A stretch of 64,000 nucleotides of DNA, taken from the NCBI GenBank assembly GCA_902617025.1, contig CACMVB010000002.1:62001-126000 (forward strand). Direction: 5' to 3'. Source of the DNA: an uncultured Pelagibacteraceae bacterium. Lineage in GTDB: Bacteria > Pseudomonadota > Alphaproteobacteria > Pelagibacterales > Pelagibacteraceae. The notes beneath the pieces are model-generated. The model was not told the origin of the DNA and did not search any database. It saw only the letters and a list, made by a program, of their open reading frames with translations. Each line of letters opens with the position of its first letter. The first letter of the stretch is position 1. A program made the translations under genes and the position numbers. Shown here one piece after another: positions 30,171 through 40,454 of this stretch.

Positions 30171-31377
30171 GTAATTTATTAGTATATATTTTTACTTCCT
30201 CCACCGCTGGTTGATTAAATGGATTAATATTAATTAGTCTTCCGATTATTGACGTCTCCAAAATAAAATATGTGAATAGTTCACCTATAGTTTCCTCATT
30301 TGTTTCCTTAACTTTGAATTCCCTAAAAGGAATATTTTTGTTTTTTAAACTTTGAACTAAAGCTTTTTTTTGAGCTATTTTGACTCTCTCAATACTTTTA
30401 TTATTTAAATATTTAATTTGACCTACTAAATTATTAGAATACAATTTTGTAGTATTTTTTTCATCTCTGCTAAATATGAAAAATATTTTATCTTTTGGAC
30501 CGTCCAAATATAACTGGAGCAAACTATGATGATCTTTTGGAACGGTAGATACTGTAGGTAAGAGTCCTCTGCCTTTTTTTCCTAAGCTTTCGGCCAGCAG
30601 TTGCTGATACCACAATAGAAATTTTTCTAATTGAGGAAAATAATTTAAAAATACTATAGATGTATATTTTTTGTTTAAAAAAATATCTGCTAGCTTAGTG
30701 GACCCATTCAAAAGATCATTTTTATTCTTGCCTACAAAAAATTTTTTTAAATTTTTTCTAATTTTTAATGGACTTAAACCCATTAAATATGCAGGTATCA
30801 TTCCAACTTCTGATAATACAGAGTACCTTCCACCAATATGGCTTTTATGTTCGATAAAAAATAATTTAAATTTTTTTGCTATATTAAACAATGAGTTATT
30901 TTTTTTTTCTGATATTAAAATAATGTTTCTTTTATTTTTTTTAATAATTCTAAGTGCAACTAGATTTGTTAAAGTTTCAAGTGTATTGCCAGATTTTGAA
31001 ATTATAATATAAAGAGTATTTTTTAACTTTTTTTTTTTGAACTCAGCAATTTCTTCTGGATTTAAATTATCAAAAAAAAATAAATTTTTTTGAATTTTTT
31101 TTTTCAAAAAATAATAAATTGCTTCTGAGCCAAGTATAGATCCACCCATACCAATTATAACGATGTTTCTAAAATTATTAAATTTTTTTAAATCTTTTAA
31201 TTTAAAATTAAAATTATATTTTTTATTCAATATATTGTAGATTGATTTAGGATTATTAATTGCTTTAAGAATATTTTCTAGAACTTTATTATACTTTACA
31301 AAAAGTTTTTTATTCAATTGATTGTTAAGACAATTATATGTCACAAAATTTACTTTTATTGTATTTTTTTTTATCAC
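30163..31377 (-). CDS. pgi: Glucose-6-phosphate isomerase (short form)
   Basis: 404-aa sugar isomerase interconverting glucose-6-P and fructose-6-P. Visible SIS-domain motifs include NIVIIGMGGSILGSEA (near residues 70-85), IISKSGNTLETLTN (near 124-137) and GGRYSVLSEVGM (near 182-193), with the C-terminal NPFNQPAVEEVK. It is much shorter than the 550-aa E. coli enzyme but in the range of compact bacterial forms. Poly-A/T runs make the gene unusually Lys/Asn-rich. Starts in an ATGA overlap with the lipoprotein gene. Confidence 0.92.
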   Translation of the reverse strand: MIKKNTIKVNFVTYNCLNNQLNKKLFVKYNKVLENILKAINNPKSIYNILNKKYNFNFKLKDLKKFNNFRNIVIIGMGGSILGSEAIYYFLKKKIQKNLFFFDNLNPEEIAEFKKKKLKNTLYIIISKSGNTLETLTNLVALRIIKKNKRNIILISEKKNNSLFNIAKKFKLFFIEHKSHIGGRYSVLSEVGMIPAYLMGLSPLKIRKNLKKFFVGKNKNDLLNGSTKLADIFLNKKYTSIVFLNYFPQLEKFLLWYQQLLAESLGKKGRGLLPTVSTVPKDHHSLLQLYLDGPKDKIFFIFSRDEKNTTKLYSNNLVGQIKYLNNKSIERVKIAQKKALVQSLKNKNIPFREFKVKETNEETIGELFTYFILETSIIGRLININPFNQPAVEEVKIYTNKLLK

Positions 31378-31676
31378 TTTCTAATTTGATTTATAATGCT
31401 CTCTTCAATTGATGACGAATTACCATTTCTTTTATTTTCTTCAGGTGCTTTTAAAATTTTTTTAATTTTTTCTTTTTCATCATTTTCTTTTTTCAAAACA
31501 GAACCAGGCACAGGCATCTTTTTATAATCAGGCGGAAGAATTAATGGTTCTTTTTTTCTTACGAGAAATTCGTCATTTGTAGAAACTTTTTCATTTCTTA
31601 AAATCTTACCGGCCTCATTAAAACCTGAACAAGAACTCAAAAAGAAAATCGTTAGTAATAAGTAAATTTTAAACAT
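31374..31676 (-). CDS. Small lipoprotein, DUF3035-like
   Basis: 100-aa predicted lipoprotein. It has a short signal peptide with lipobox LSSC (Cys at residue 16), then PLILPPDYKKMPVPGS (about residues 45-60), the segment shared by DUF3035 proteins (BamF-like) of Alphaproteobacteria, followed by a charged tail. Family membership is judged from this one motif. It is directly downstream of lspA, the lipoprotein signal peptidase gene. A role at the outer membrane is inference. Confidence 0.7.
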   Translation of the reverse strand: MFKIYLLLTIFFLSSCSGFNEAGKILRNEKVSTNDEFLVRKKEPLILPPDYKKMPVPGSVLKKENDEKEKIKKILKAPEENKRNGNSSSIEESIINQIRK

Positions 31677-32171
31677 TTATAAATTTTTTATAAAAAAACC
31701 TTTCATAAGAAAACATATTATTCCTAAAGTTACAAAGATATCTGCTACATTAAAAGTAAACCAGTGAAAATCTTTATAATGTAAATCAATAAAATCAGGT
31801 ACTGCCTTATAAAAAATTCTATCATAAAAATTTCCTAATGCGCCACCAATAATGACGGAAAAAGCCATTTTATCAAATTTATCAGATTTAATTCCAATTA
31901 TTATTAAAAAAATAATAACTAAGGATATTATTGTTGAAATTGAATTATAAATTAGCGGTGATTTTGAACTCATAAGCCCAAAACCTATTCCGGTATTCCA
32001 CAAAAGATCAAAATTAACAAAATCATTTATATAAAAAGTGCTGCTGCTAAAATTATTTAATATTTGAATTTTTGAATACCTATCTAAGGTAAAAATAATT
32101 ACGATAATTACTATAGAATAAATATACTCTTTTGAAACAATTTTATTTTTTATTTCTTTAAGATCGATCAA
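31677..32171 (-). CDS. lspA: Lipoprotein signal peptidase
   Basis: 164-aa inner-membrane aspartic peptidase that cleaves signal peptides of lipoproteins. Four membrane segments are seen, and both catalytic aspartates are in conserved motifs: GGALGNFYDRIFY (near residues 108-120) and FTFNVADIFVTLG (near 138-150). The NTGIGFGL motif near residue 58 (usually NxGxAFG) agrees. Lies 12 nt after ileS, the usual ileS-lspA pairing. Confidence 0.95.
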   Translation of the reverse strand: MIDLKEIKNKIVSKEYIYSIVIIVIIFTLDRYSKIQILNNFSSSTFYINDFVNFDLLWNTGIGFGLMSSKSPLIYNSISTIISLVIIFLIIIGIKSDKFDKMAFSVIIGGALGNFYDRIFYKAVPDFIDLHYKDFHWFTFNVADIFVTLGIICFLMKGFFIKNL

Positions 32172-32183
32172 AATATTGACTTT

Positions 32184-34916
32184 CTAAATTATTGGACAAC
32201 TTTCTCTTTGGCATTTTTTTTCTAAAATTTTCCAACATCTTTCACATTTCATTCCTTTAGCCTTTTTCACTTCAATCTTGATTTCATCATTATTTGATAA
32301 TTCCTTTTCAGCTTTTGAAACAATAAAATAATCCGATAAGTCTAATTTGTTGAGGAGTTCAAATTGATCTTTCTTTAATACTAGTTTAATTTCAGCCTCT
32401 AAGCTCGATCCAATTTCTTTGCTAGCTCTCTTCTCCTCTATAGCAATATTAGCATCTTGTTTAATTTTAAATAATTTCAACCATTTTTCGTTAAGCTTAT
32501 CATTTTCCCAACTTGCTGGAATTGTTACAAATTGATTTTCATGTATACTTTTTTCATTATCATTTTTACTCACTAAACTATAGATTTCCTCAGTGGTAAA
32601 AACTAAAATTGGAGCGAACCACTTTAATAAGCATTCTAAAATAATATTTAGAACAATTACACAGTTCATTCTTTTTTTTGAATTTATACTATCGCAATAA
32701 AGAACATCTTTTCTAATATCAAAATAAAAAGAAGAAAGGTCAAGCGTACAAAAATTTAGAAGTTCTTTATAAAGTTTATGAAAATTATAATTTTTAAAAT
32801 TTTCGTCGACAGATTTATGTATTAAGAACAATTTATGCAAAATAAATTGCTCTAATTCATCGAATTCGTTAAGCTTAACTTTTTCAAAGTTTTGTTTTTC
32901 AAAATTATCTTTTAAGTTACCCAGCATAAATCTAAAGGTATTTCTAATTTTTCTATAAGATTCGGCATGTTGGATTAAAATATTTTTATCTATTCTTATA
33001 TCTTCAGCATAATCAGACGCCGAAGCCCAAACTCTAAGTATGTCTGCACCATAATTCTTCAATATATCATCAGGAGAGATTACGTTACCCATCGATTTAG
33101 ACATTTTCATACCTTTACCGTCCACTACGAAACCATGTGAAAGAATACTTTTAAATGGTGCTTTTCCTCTAGTTCCACATGATTCTAATAAGGAAGAGTG
33201 AAACCATCCCCTATGCTGATCAGATCCCTCTAAATACATGTCTGCAGGCCATTTTAAATCTTTTCTTTTCTCTAAAACAAAACTGTGTGTCGAACCGCTA
33301 TCAAACCAAACTTCAACAATATCATTTAGTTTTTCATAATCTTTTGCATCATAATCATTACCTAGAAAAGTTTTGGCATCGTCTGTGAACCAACAATCTG
33401 AGCCTTGCTTTTCGTAAATTGAGGCAACTCTATCTATAATTTTTTGATCTCTTAACGGTTCTTTTGTTTTTTTATTTATGAATATAGGTAATGGTACGCC
33501 CCACACTCTTTGTCTTGAAACACACCAGTCTGGTCTTCCCTCAATCATTGACATAAGCCTTTCCTTACCTTTATTTGGGTAAAAAATAGTCTCACTTATA
33601 GCTTTGACGGCTTTATCTCTTAATTTGTTTTTTTGCATGGAAATAAACCATTGAGGTGTAGCTCTATAGATTAAAGGAGCCTTTGATCTCCAAGAATGAG
33701 GATAGCTATGATTAAGTTTGTCATTTTTAAGTAATTTGTTTTGCTCTTTAAGTTTTTCTATAACAATTGGGTCTGCCTTAAATACATGTGTATTTGTAAA
33801 ATATGGGACCTCTTTAGTATAAACACCCGCGTTATCAACTGTATAAAGTGATGGGATATTATTTTTTAAACATAAATTAAAGTCATCAGGACCGTGACTG
33901 GGAGCGCAATGAACAATTCCTGTTCCTTGCTCTAAGTTAACAAATTGTGCATCCAGCATTGGAACGTCATAATCAAAACCCATTTTTACAAATGGATGGC
34001 TACACAAGGTTTCTTTAAATTCTGAACCCTTGAAAGACTTTAATTCTTTAAAGTTTTTTATTTCACATTCTTTAGTAATCGACTCAATTAAATTTTTTGC
34101 AACTACAATTTTTTTTTCTTTAAAATGTTCGAGGTTTTCAATTTCCAAAACTGAGTATTCGATATTATTATTAAAAGCTAATGCCTTATTGGCAGGTATA
34201 GTCCAAGGTGTAGTAGTCCAAATTATGATGCTTGAATCCTTAAGAAAGTCTTTGTTCGTTTGCTTTACTTTAAATGCAACATAAATTGTATTAGATGTAT
34301 GATCTAAATATTCTACTTCAGCATCAGCTAAAGCAGTTTTTTCTACAGTTGACCATAGAACTGGCTTAAATCCTTGATATAAACTTCCATCTAAAAGAAA
34401 TTTACCTAACTCTCTCACAATTTGGGCTTCAGCTTCATAACTCATTGTAGAATAATAATTTTCAAAATCTCCTACTACTCCTAGTCTCTTAAACTCTTTA
34501 ATGTGAACATCGATCCAGCTTTTTGCAAATTCTCTGCATTCTTGTCTGAAATCTTTAATAGGCACTTCATCTTTGTTCTTTTTCTTTTTTTTATATTGTT
34601 CTTCAATTTTCCATTCTATGGGGAGCCCGTGACAGTCCCAACCTGGTACGTAAACAGAATCTTTGCCGTTCATTTGATGAAAACGGGTTATCATATCTTT
34701 TAAAATTTTATTTAACGCTGTGCCCATATGTATATGACCGTTCGCATAGGGCGGGCCATCATGAAGTACAAACTTTTCTTTTCCGCTAGATAATTTTCTA
34801 AGCTTATCAAAAATTTTATTTTTTTCCCATTTCTTTAGAATTTCAGGTTCTTTAAGTGGCAAACTAGCTTTCATTGAAAAAGCTGTTTTGGGTAGCTGCA
34901 AGGTATCTTTTGACAT
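32184..34916 (-). CDS. ileS: Isoleucine-tRNA ligase
   Basis: 910-aa class I synthetase. The HIGH-type motif is PPYANGHIHMGTALNKI (near residues 55-71) and the KMSKS loop is KGMKMSKSMGNVISPDD (near 600-616); the editing domain contains TTTPWTIPANKALAF (near 233-247). The C-terminus keeps a possible zinc site, CERCW followed by two more Cys (KKCQRESC), slightly rearranged from the usual form. Its stop base is shared with the start of ribF on the same strand. Identity certain. Confidence 0.97.
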   Translation of the reverse strand: MSKDTLQLPKTAFSMKASLPLKEPEILKKWEKNKIFDKLRKLSSGKEKFVLHDGPPYANGHIHMGTALNKILKDMITRFHQMNGKDSVYVPGWDCHGLPIEWKIEEQYKKKKKNKDEVPIKDFRQECREFAKSWIDVHIKEFKRLGVVGDFENYYSTMSYEAEAQIVRELGKFLLDGSLYQGFKPVLWSTVEKTALADAEVEYLDHTSNTIYVAFKVKQTNKDFLKDSSIIIWTTTPWTIPANKALAFNNNIEYSVLEIENLEHFKEKKIVVAKNLIESITKECEIKNFKELKSFKGSEFKETLCSHPFVKMGFDYDVPMLDAQFVNLEQGTGIVHCAPSHGPDDFNLCLKNNIPSLYTVDNAGVYTKEVPYFTNTHVFKADPIVIEKLKEQNKLLKNDKLNHSYPHSWRSKAPLIYRATPQWFISMQKNKLRDKAVKAISETIFYPNKGKERLMSMIEGRPDWCVSRQRVWGVPLPIFINKKTKEPLRDQKIIDRVASIYEKQGSDCWFTDDAKTFLGNDYDAKDYEKLNDIVEVWFDSGSTHSFVLEKRKDLKWPADMYLEGSDQHRGWFHSSLLESCGTRGKAPFKSILSHGFVVDGKGMKMSKSMGNVISPDDILKNYGADILRVWASASDYAEDIRIDKNILIQHAESYRKIRNTFRFMLGNLKDNFEKQNFEKVKLNEFDELEQFILHKLFLIHKSVDENFKNYNFHKLYKELLNFCTLDLSSFYFDIRKDVLYCDSINSKKRMNCVIVLNIILECLLKWFAPILVFTTEEIYSLVSKNDNEKSIHENQFVTIPASWENDKLNEKWLKLFKIKQDANIAIEEKRASKEIGSSLEAEIKLVLKKDQFELLNKLDLSDYFIVSKAEKELSNNDEIKIEVKKAKGMKCERCWKILEKKCQRESCPII

Positions 34917-35824
34917 TATTTTTTTGCCTGTTTTATATCTAGTTGTATTTGTTTTTTTAAATATTTCAAATTTCTAAATTTTTTTTCTGGTCTTATAAAT
35001 TTTTTAAAACTTATATTAATCTCTTTATTATATAAATTTTTGTTAATTCCAAAGACATTTGTTTCTAATAATAAATTTTTCCCATTAAAAGTTGGTCTAT
35101 AGCCAACGTTAGCAATGCCATTTTTAATAAAATTATTAGTTTTAACTTTCACAGCATAAACTCCAAGTTTAGGGACGACGTAATCATTTAATTTCAAGTT
35201 ACATGTTGGAAAACCAATTTTATGTCCTCTTCCTTGTCCCTTAATTACTTTCCCAACAACAGTCCAATTACGATCTAATAATTTATTTACCTCAACTATT
35301 TTTCCCAATCTTATTTTTTTTCTTATAAATGTTGATGAAATTACTTTATTATTTTTTTTGAAAGGTTTAGTTACTATGTTTTTAAAATCATATTTTTTTT
35401 CAAATTTTTTTAAAGTTTTAATATTTCCTTGTCGTTTAAAACCAAATTTAAAGTTTTTACTTACATATAAGAATTTACATTTTGTTTTTTTGAAAATAAT
35501 TTTTTTAATAAACTCTTCTGCAGATTGAGATGAAAACTTTTTATTAAATTTAATTATTATTAAAAAATCTAGCTTGAATTTTTTAAGCTGCTGCTTTTTC
35601 TGTTGTAAAGAGTTTATTCTGTGGTTTTTAATTTTTTTATTAAAAAACATCACAGGCAATGGCTCGAAAGTCATAACTCCAAAAGGTATTTTATTTGTTT
35701 CAGCTTTTCGTTTTGCCTCACTTATAACTTTTTGATGGCCTAAATGTAATCCATCAAAATTACCTATTGCTATCACGCCATTACAGTGTTTTTGATCAAG
35801 ATTTGGATTCTTATAAATTTTCAT
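34916..35824 (-). CDS. ribF: Bifunctional riboflavin kinase / FAD synthetase
   Basis: 302-aa enzyme making FMN then FAD from riboflavin. N-terminal adenylyltransferase: IAIGNFDGLHLGHQKVI (near residues 19-35); ISSTFIRKKIRLGK (near 161-174) closes this domain. C-terminal kinase: GRGHKIGFPTCNL (near 198-210) and GVYAVKVKT. Very Lys/Phe-rich because of local AT bias. Starts 1 nt after the HAD phosphatase gene and shares a base with ileS. Confidence 0.96.
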   Translation of the reverse strand: MKIYKNPNLDQKHCNGVIAIGNFDGLHLGHQKVISEAKRKAETNKIPFGVMTFEPLPVMFFNKKIKNHRINSLQQKKQQLKKFKLDFLIIIKFNKKFSSQSAEEFIKKIIFKKTKCKFLYVSKNFKFGFKRQGNIKTLKKFEKKYDFKNIVTKPFKKNNKVISSTFIRKKIRLGKIVEVNKLLDRNWTVVGKVIKGQGRGHKIGFPTCNLKLNDYVVPKLGVYAVKVKTNNFIKNGIANVGYRPTFNGKNLLLETNVFGINKNLYNKEINISFKKFIRPEKKFRNLKYLKKQIQLDIKQAKK

Positions 35825-35825
35825 T

Positions 35826-36632
35826 TTACCATTTTAATTCTTTTTGAAAAAAATCTGCTTTCACATTATATTTTTCTAAAAGTTTACTTAACTCAGAGAG
35901 ATTATTGAACTCTTTACGGTGGACACCTTCAGTTATAAAAATAGAGTCTACATTTAAATTATTAGCTCCTTTTATATCTGTTCTTAAATTATCACCTATG
36001 GCCAAAACTTTTTCGTTTGACTTAAAACACATATTGTAAATTTCCTTATGTGGTTTCCCAAAATAAATTACTTTACCTCCGAGTTCTTCAAAAACTTTAG
36101 CTACTGAGCCTGCACATAGTTCTTCGGTGCTACCTCTGTGAACTATTAAATCTGGGTTGGTACAAATCAATTTTTTTGAAACATGCTTCAATAAAATTTT
36201 TTTATAATAGTTCAAGTCATTATCATATTCGTCGAATAATCCTGTGCATAAAATAAAATCACAACTCTGAAGATCAGTTTTATTGTCTTTTACTTTTTCG
36301 AATATTGAAGTATCTCTAGCTGGTCCTAGATGATAAAATGTCTTTCCAAATTTTTTTTGGTTTATGGCATACATTGCTGCCTCACCTGAAGTCATTACAT
36401 TTTCAAGATATCTTTTATCCATTTTCATTTTTAACAGAAAATTGATTACGTTCGAACTGGGCCTAGGTGCATTAGATAAAAATACTATTTTTTTTGCATG
36501 TTTTTTCAATTGTTCTACTACTTCTATAGCGTTTGGATTAAGAGCGACTCCATTATGCATTACTCCCCATAAGTCTATAATAAAAGTATCATATTGTTCG
36601 AATATATCTGCTAAATGGTTTAGTTCTTTCAA
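35826..36632 (-). CDS. HAD-superfamily IIA hydrolase (TIGR01459 type)
   Basis: 268-aa HAD hydrolase of the NagD-like IIA class. Motif I IIDLWGVMHNGVALNPNA (near residues 19-36), motif II FLSNAPRP (near 52-59) and the motif III/IV region YFGKPHKEIYNMC and AIGDNLRTDIKGANN (near 195-230) are present. The D-L-W-G-V-x-H-x-G form is the subgroup seen in Alphaproteobacteria. The substrate is unknown; p-nitrophenylphosphate-type phosphatases are relatives. Divergent from groES; together with ribF and ileS it may form one operon. Confidence 0.88.
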   Translation of the reverse strand: MKELNHLADIFEQYDTFIIDLWGVMHNGVALNPNAIEVVEQLKKHAKKIVFLSNAPRPSSNVINFLLKMKMDKRYLENVMTSGEAAMYAINQKKFGKTFYHLGPARDTSIFEKVKDNKTDLQSCDFILCTGLFDEYDNDLNYYKKILLKHVSKKLICTNPDLIVHRGSTEELCAGSVAKVFEELGGKVIYFGKPHKEIYNMCFKSNEKVLAIGDNLRTDIKGANNLNVDSIFITEGVHRKEFNNLSELSKLLEKYNVKADFFQKELKW

Positions 36633-36700
36633 TTTACTACTTCTCTCCTTTTAATGCCCATAAATATTGTATATAATGGTTTTTTTTAATGATTTTGCCT

Positions 36701-36728
36701 CTTGAAATATAGTTAAAACATACCATAT
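36701..36728 (+). promoter_or_regulatory. Heat-shock (RpoH-type) promoter candidate for groESL
   Basis: CTTGAAA at 36701-36707 is followed after 15 nt by CCATAT at 36723-36728, close to the known RpoH pattern (CTTGAAA, 11-16 nt, CCCCATnT). It is 36 nt before the groES ATG. No CIRCE element (inverted repeat with TTAGCACTC) was seen, which favours sigma-32-type control. Confidence 0.5.
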
Positions 36729-36763
36729 CAACACTACATAAAAATTTATAGGAGAAAATACAT

Positions 36764-37060
36764 ATGAAATTTAGACCTCTGCACGATCGTGTGCTTATTA
36801 AAGTGCTAGACAGTGAAGAAAAAACTGCTGGCGGAATTATCATACCAGACACTGCTAAGGAAAAACCGCAAGAAGGTGAAGTTGTAGCTGTGGGTTCAGG
36901 AGCCAAGAATGAAAATGGAAAAGTTTCTGCAATGGATGTTAAAGTTGGAGATATAGTTCTTTTCGGAAAATGGTCTGGAACTGAAGTCAAAATTGATGGT
37001 AAAGAGTACAGCATTATGAAAGAGTCAGACATAATGGGAATTTCAAAAAGTAAAAAATAA
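36764..37060 (+). CDS. groES: Co-chaperonin GroES
   Basis: 98-aa lid of the GroEL folding chamber. [14 protein letters not shown] at the N-terminus, the mobile-loop region [19 protein letters not shown] (near residues 16-34) and [10 protein letters not shown] are the standard GroES motifs. Ribosome site GGAG at about 10 nt before the ATG. Followed 18 nt later by groEL with its own GGAG site. Likely heat-inducible (see the promoter candidate upstream). Confidence 0.98.
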   Translation: MKFRPLHDRVLIKVLDSEEKTAGGIIIPDTAKEKPQEGEVVAVGSGAKNENGKVSAMDVKVGDIVLFGKWSGTEVKIDGKEYSIMKESDIMGISKSKK

Positions 37061-37069
37061 ACTTTATAG

Positions 37070-38737
<1,668 letters not shown>

Positions 38738-38739
38738 TT

Positions 38740-39420
38740 TCACTTACGCAAAAATTTTAAAAAGGGCTGCAATTTTGCAGCCTTTTTTTTTGCAATAAAC
38801 AAACATGCTCTAGAGCTAAGTATCAATCCGTCTTTAAGAACTCGTAAATTATTATCAGCTAAAGTTTTCCCTGAAGATGTGATATCAGTGATTATTTCTG
38901 AAGAGCCTATAAAAGGATATGTTTCTGTAGCTCCGAGGCTAGGTATCAATTTGTATTGGGTAACTCCTTTAGAAATCAAAAAATCATTAGTTAAATTTGG
39001 ATACTTAGTTGCTACTCTCAACCTTGTATTTCTTTTTGATCTTATATCAAATGATATTTCCTCAAGATCAGCAATTGTCTGAACATCTATCCAGTCATCT
39101 GGCACAGCAATCACCAAGTTTGCATTTCCGTAATCAAGTTTTTTTTGAATATTGATTTTATATTGTAAATTTTTGTCTGACTCTTTTAAAAGATCTAGAC
39201 CAGATACACCGACATCTAGTGTCCCATCTCCTAATCTTTGAATAATTTCTTTAGCGTGTAGAAATATAATTTTAATGTTGGGTTTATTTTCAATAGTGCC
39301 AAAATAATTTCTTTCTTTTTCACTTTGTATAATTTTGAATCCTATATCATTAAATAATGATATAGATTTTTCTTTTAATCGCCCTTTACTTGGCAAACCT
39401 ATGGTAATCAAATCTTCCAT
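38740..39420 (-). CDS. hisG: ATP phosphoribosyltransferase, short form (HisG)
   Basis: 226-aa catalytic subunit for the first step of histidine synthesis. LPSKGRLKEKSISLF (residues 9-23), DVGVSGLDLLKES (near 72-84) and the PRPP loop GATETYPFIGSSEIITDITSSGKTL region (near 161-185, in pieces GATETYPFIG and DITSSGKTL) are seen. The C-terminal regulatory domain of the long form is missing, so it should need HisZ, whose gene overlaps it by 13 nt. The last codons also encode the groESL terminator on the opposite strand. Confidence 0.95.
   Translation of the reverse strand: MEDLITIGLPSKGRLKEKSISLFNDIGFKIIQSEKERNYFGTIENKPNIKIIFLHAKEIIQRLGDGTLDVGVSGLDLLKESDKNLQYKINIQKKLDYGNANLVIAVPDDWIDVQTIADLEEISFDIRSKRNTRLRVATKYPNLTNDFLISKGVTQYKLIPSLGATETYPFIGSSEIITDITSSGKTLADNNLRVLKDGLILSSRACLFIAKKKAAKLQPFLKFLRK
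38761..38791 (+). terminator. Rho-independent terminator of groESL, inside the end of hisG
   Basis: GGCTGC (38765-38770), loop AATTTT, GCAGCC (38777-38782), then nine T. It starts 23 nt after the groEL stop. On the other strand the same stem is followed by CTTTTTAAAATTTTT, so it may also stop transcripts reading hisG. It lies within the last codons of hisG. Confidence 0.85.
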
Positions 39421-40454
39421 ATATTTTTTAAGTTTATTGCTGCACCAACCGCAGGAATACTTTTTTTAGCTCCTAAACTTTTAAGCAAATCATCATAACG
39501 ACCACCTGAAGCAATTTCTTTTGAGCCCGAAAATACTTCAAAAACAATTCCAGTATAATACTCAACATCTCTTCCAAAATTTGTAACAAAATTTATATCC
39601 TGATTGAGTTTTTTCAAATTTTGAATAGATTTGAAATTTTTAAATATATTTATTTTAAGATTATTTTTTTTTGCAAAATTTAATATCTCATCATCTAGTT
39701 TTGATATTTTGCAATCAATTTTTAAAAAACCTTTAATAATTTTTACGATTTTTTTTCCATCTGCAAATGATCTTGGATCTTTAATTTTTTTATCAAATCT
39801 TTTTAGAATTTCTGATATTGATCTTCCAGCAATTAAATTATTTTGATCAAATTTTTTCATTTCATAAAATCTTTTCTTATCTGAGTCAAAAGTAACAGCA
39901 TCAATATCTGTATTTTTTTCTAACCTCTTTAAAAGTTCTTCAAAGTAATCTGGTCTCCAAAAATGTCTTATTAATCTTAGCTTCCATCTTTCAGGCATCT
40001 CAAGAGCATTGATTAGGTTCTTAAATAAACTTATATCACCTACCTTAATTTTAATTTTTTTCATTTTAATTTTTTTTGCTGAACTTAAAATTGTGCTGAT
40101 AACTTTAAAATCATCTTTAACAAGATTTTTTGAACCTAGAATTTCAATACCTAATTGATCATTAATAAAGTCTGTCCCTTTTACACCTGATCTTCTATAA
40201 GCTTGACCAGAGTAATAAATTTTTGAGCTAGATTTATTTTGTAAATAACTTATGCATGACGCAACTGTTAAGTCTGGTCTTAGGCACATCGTTTTTCCAT
40301 CTTCTCTATCAAAAGTAAGCATCGAGCTTCTAAATTTTTCTCCAGATCTTTCTATAATATAATCTGAGTCTAAAAGAACATCAGGCTCAGATAAAACAAA
40401 ACCATTGCTCTTAAAGTTTTTAATTATTGCTTCAGATAATTTTTTTGATTTCAT
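39408..40454 (-). CDS. hisZ: ATP phosphoribosyltransferase regulatory subunit (HisZ)
   Basis: 348-aa class II synthetase-like protein without tRNA-charging function that activates and regulates short HisG. Motif-2-like region TMCLRPDLTVASCISYL (near residues 54-70), YSGQAYRRSG (near 78-87) and GREVEYYTG-like GRDVEYYTGIVFEVF (near 291-305) show the HisRS fold; C-terminal ASGGRYDDLLKSLG agrees. I use the ATG at 40454 (MKSKKLSEA), overlapping hisS by 23 nt; a TTG 21 nt further upstream adds MKQKNYL only. Confidence 0.92.
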   Translation of the reverse strand: MKSKKLSEAIIKNFKSNGFVLSEPDVLLDSDYIIERSGEKFRSSMLTFDREDGKTMCLRPDLTVASCISYLQNKSSSKIYYSGQAYRRSGVKGTDFINDQLGIEILGSKNLVKDDFKVISTILSSAKKIKMKKIKIKVGDISLFKNLINALEMPERWKLRLIRHFWRPDYFEELLKRLEKNTDIDAVTFDSDKKRFYEMKKFDQNNLIAGRSISEILKRFDKKIKDPRSFADGKKIVKIIKGFLKIDCKISKLDDEILNFAKKNNLKINIFKNFKSIQNLKKLNQDINFVTNFGRDVEYYTGIVFEVFSGSKEIASGGRYDDLLKSLGAKKSIPAVGAAINLKNIWKI

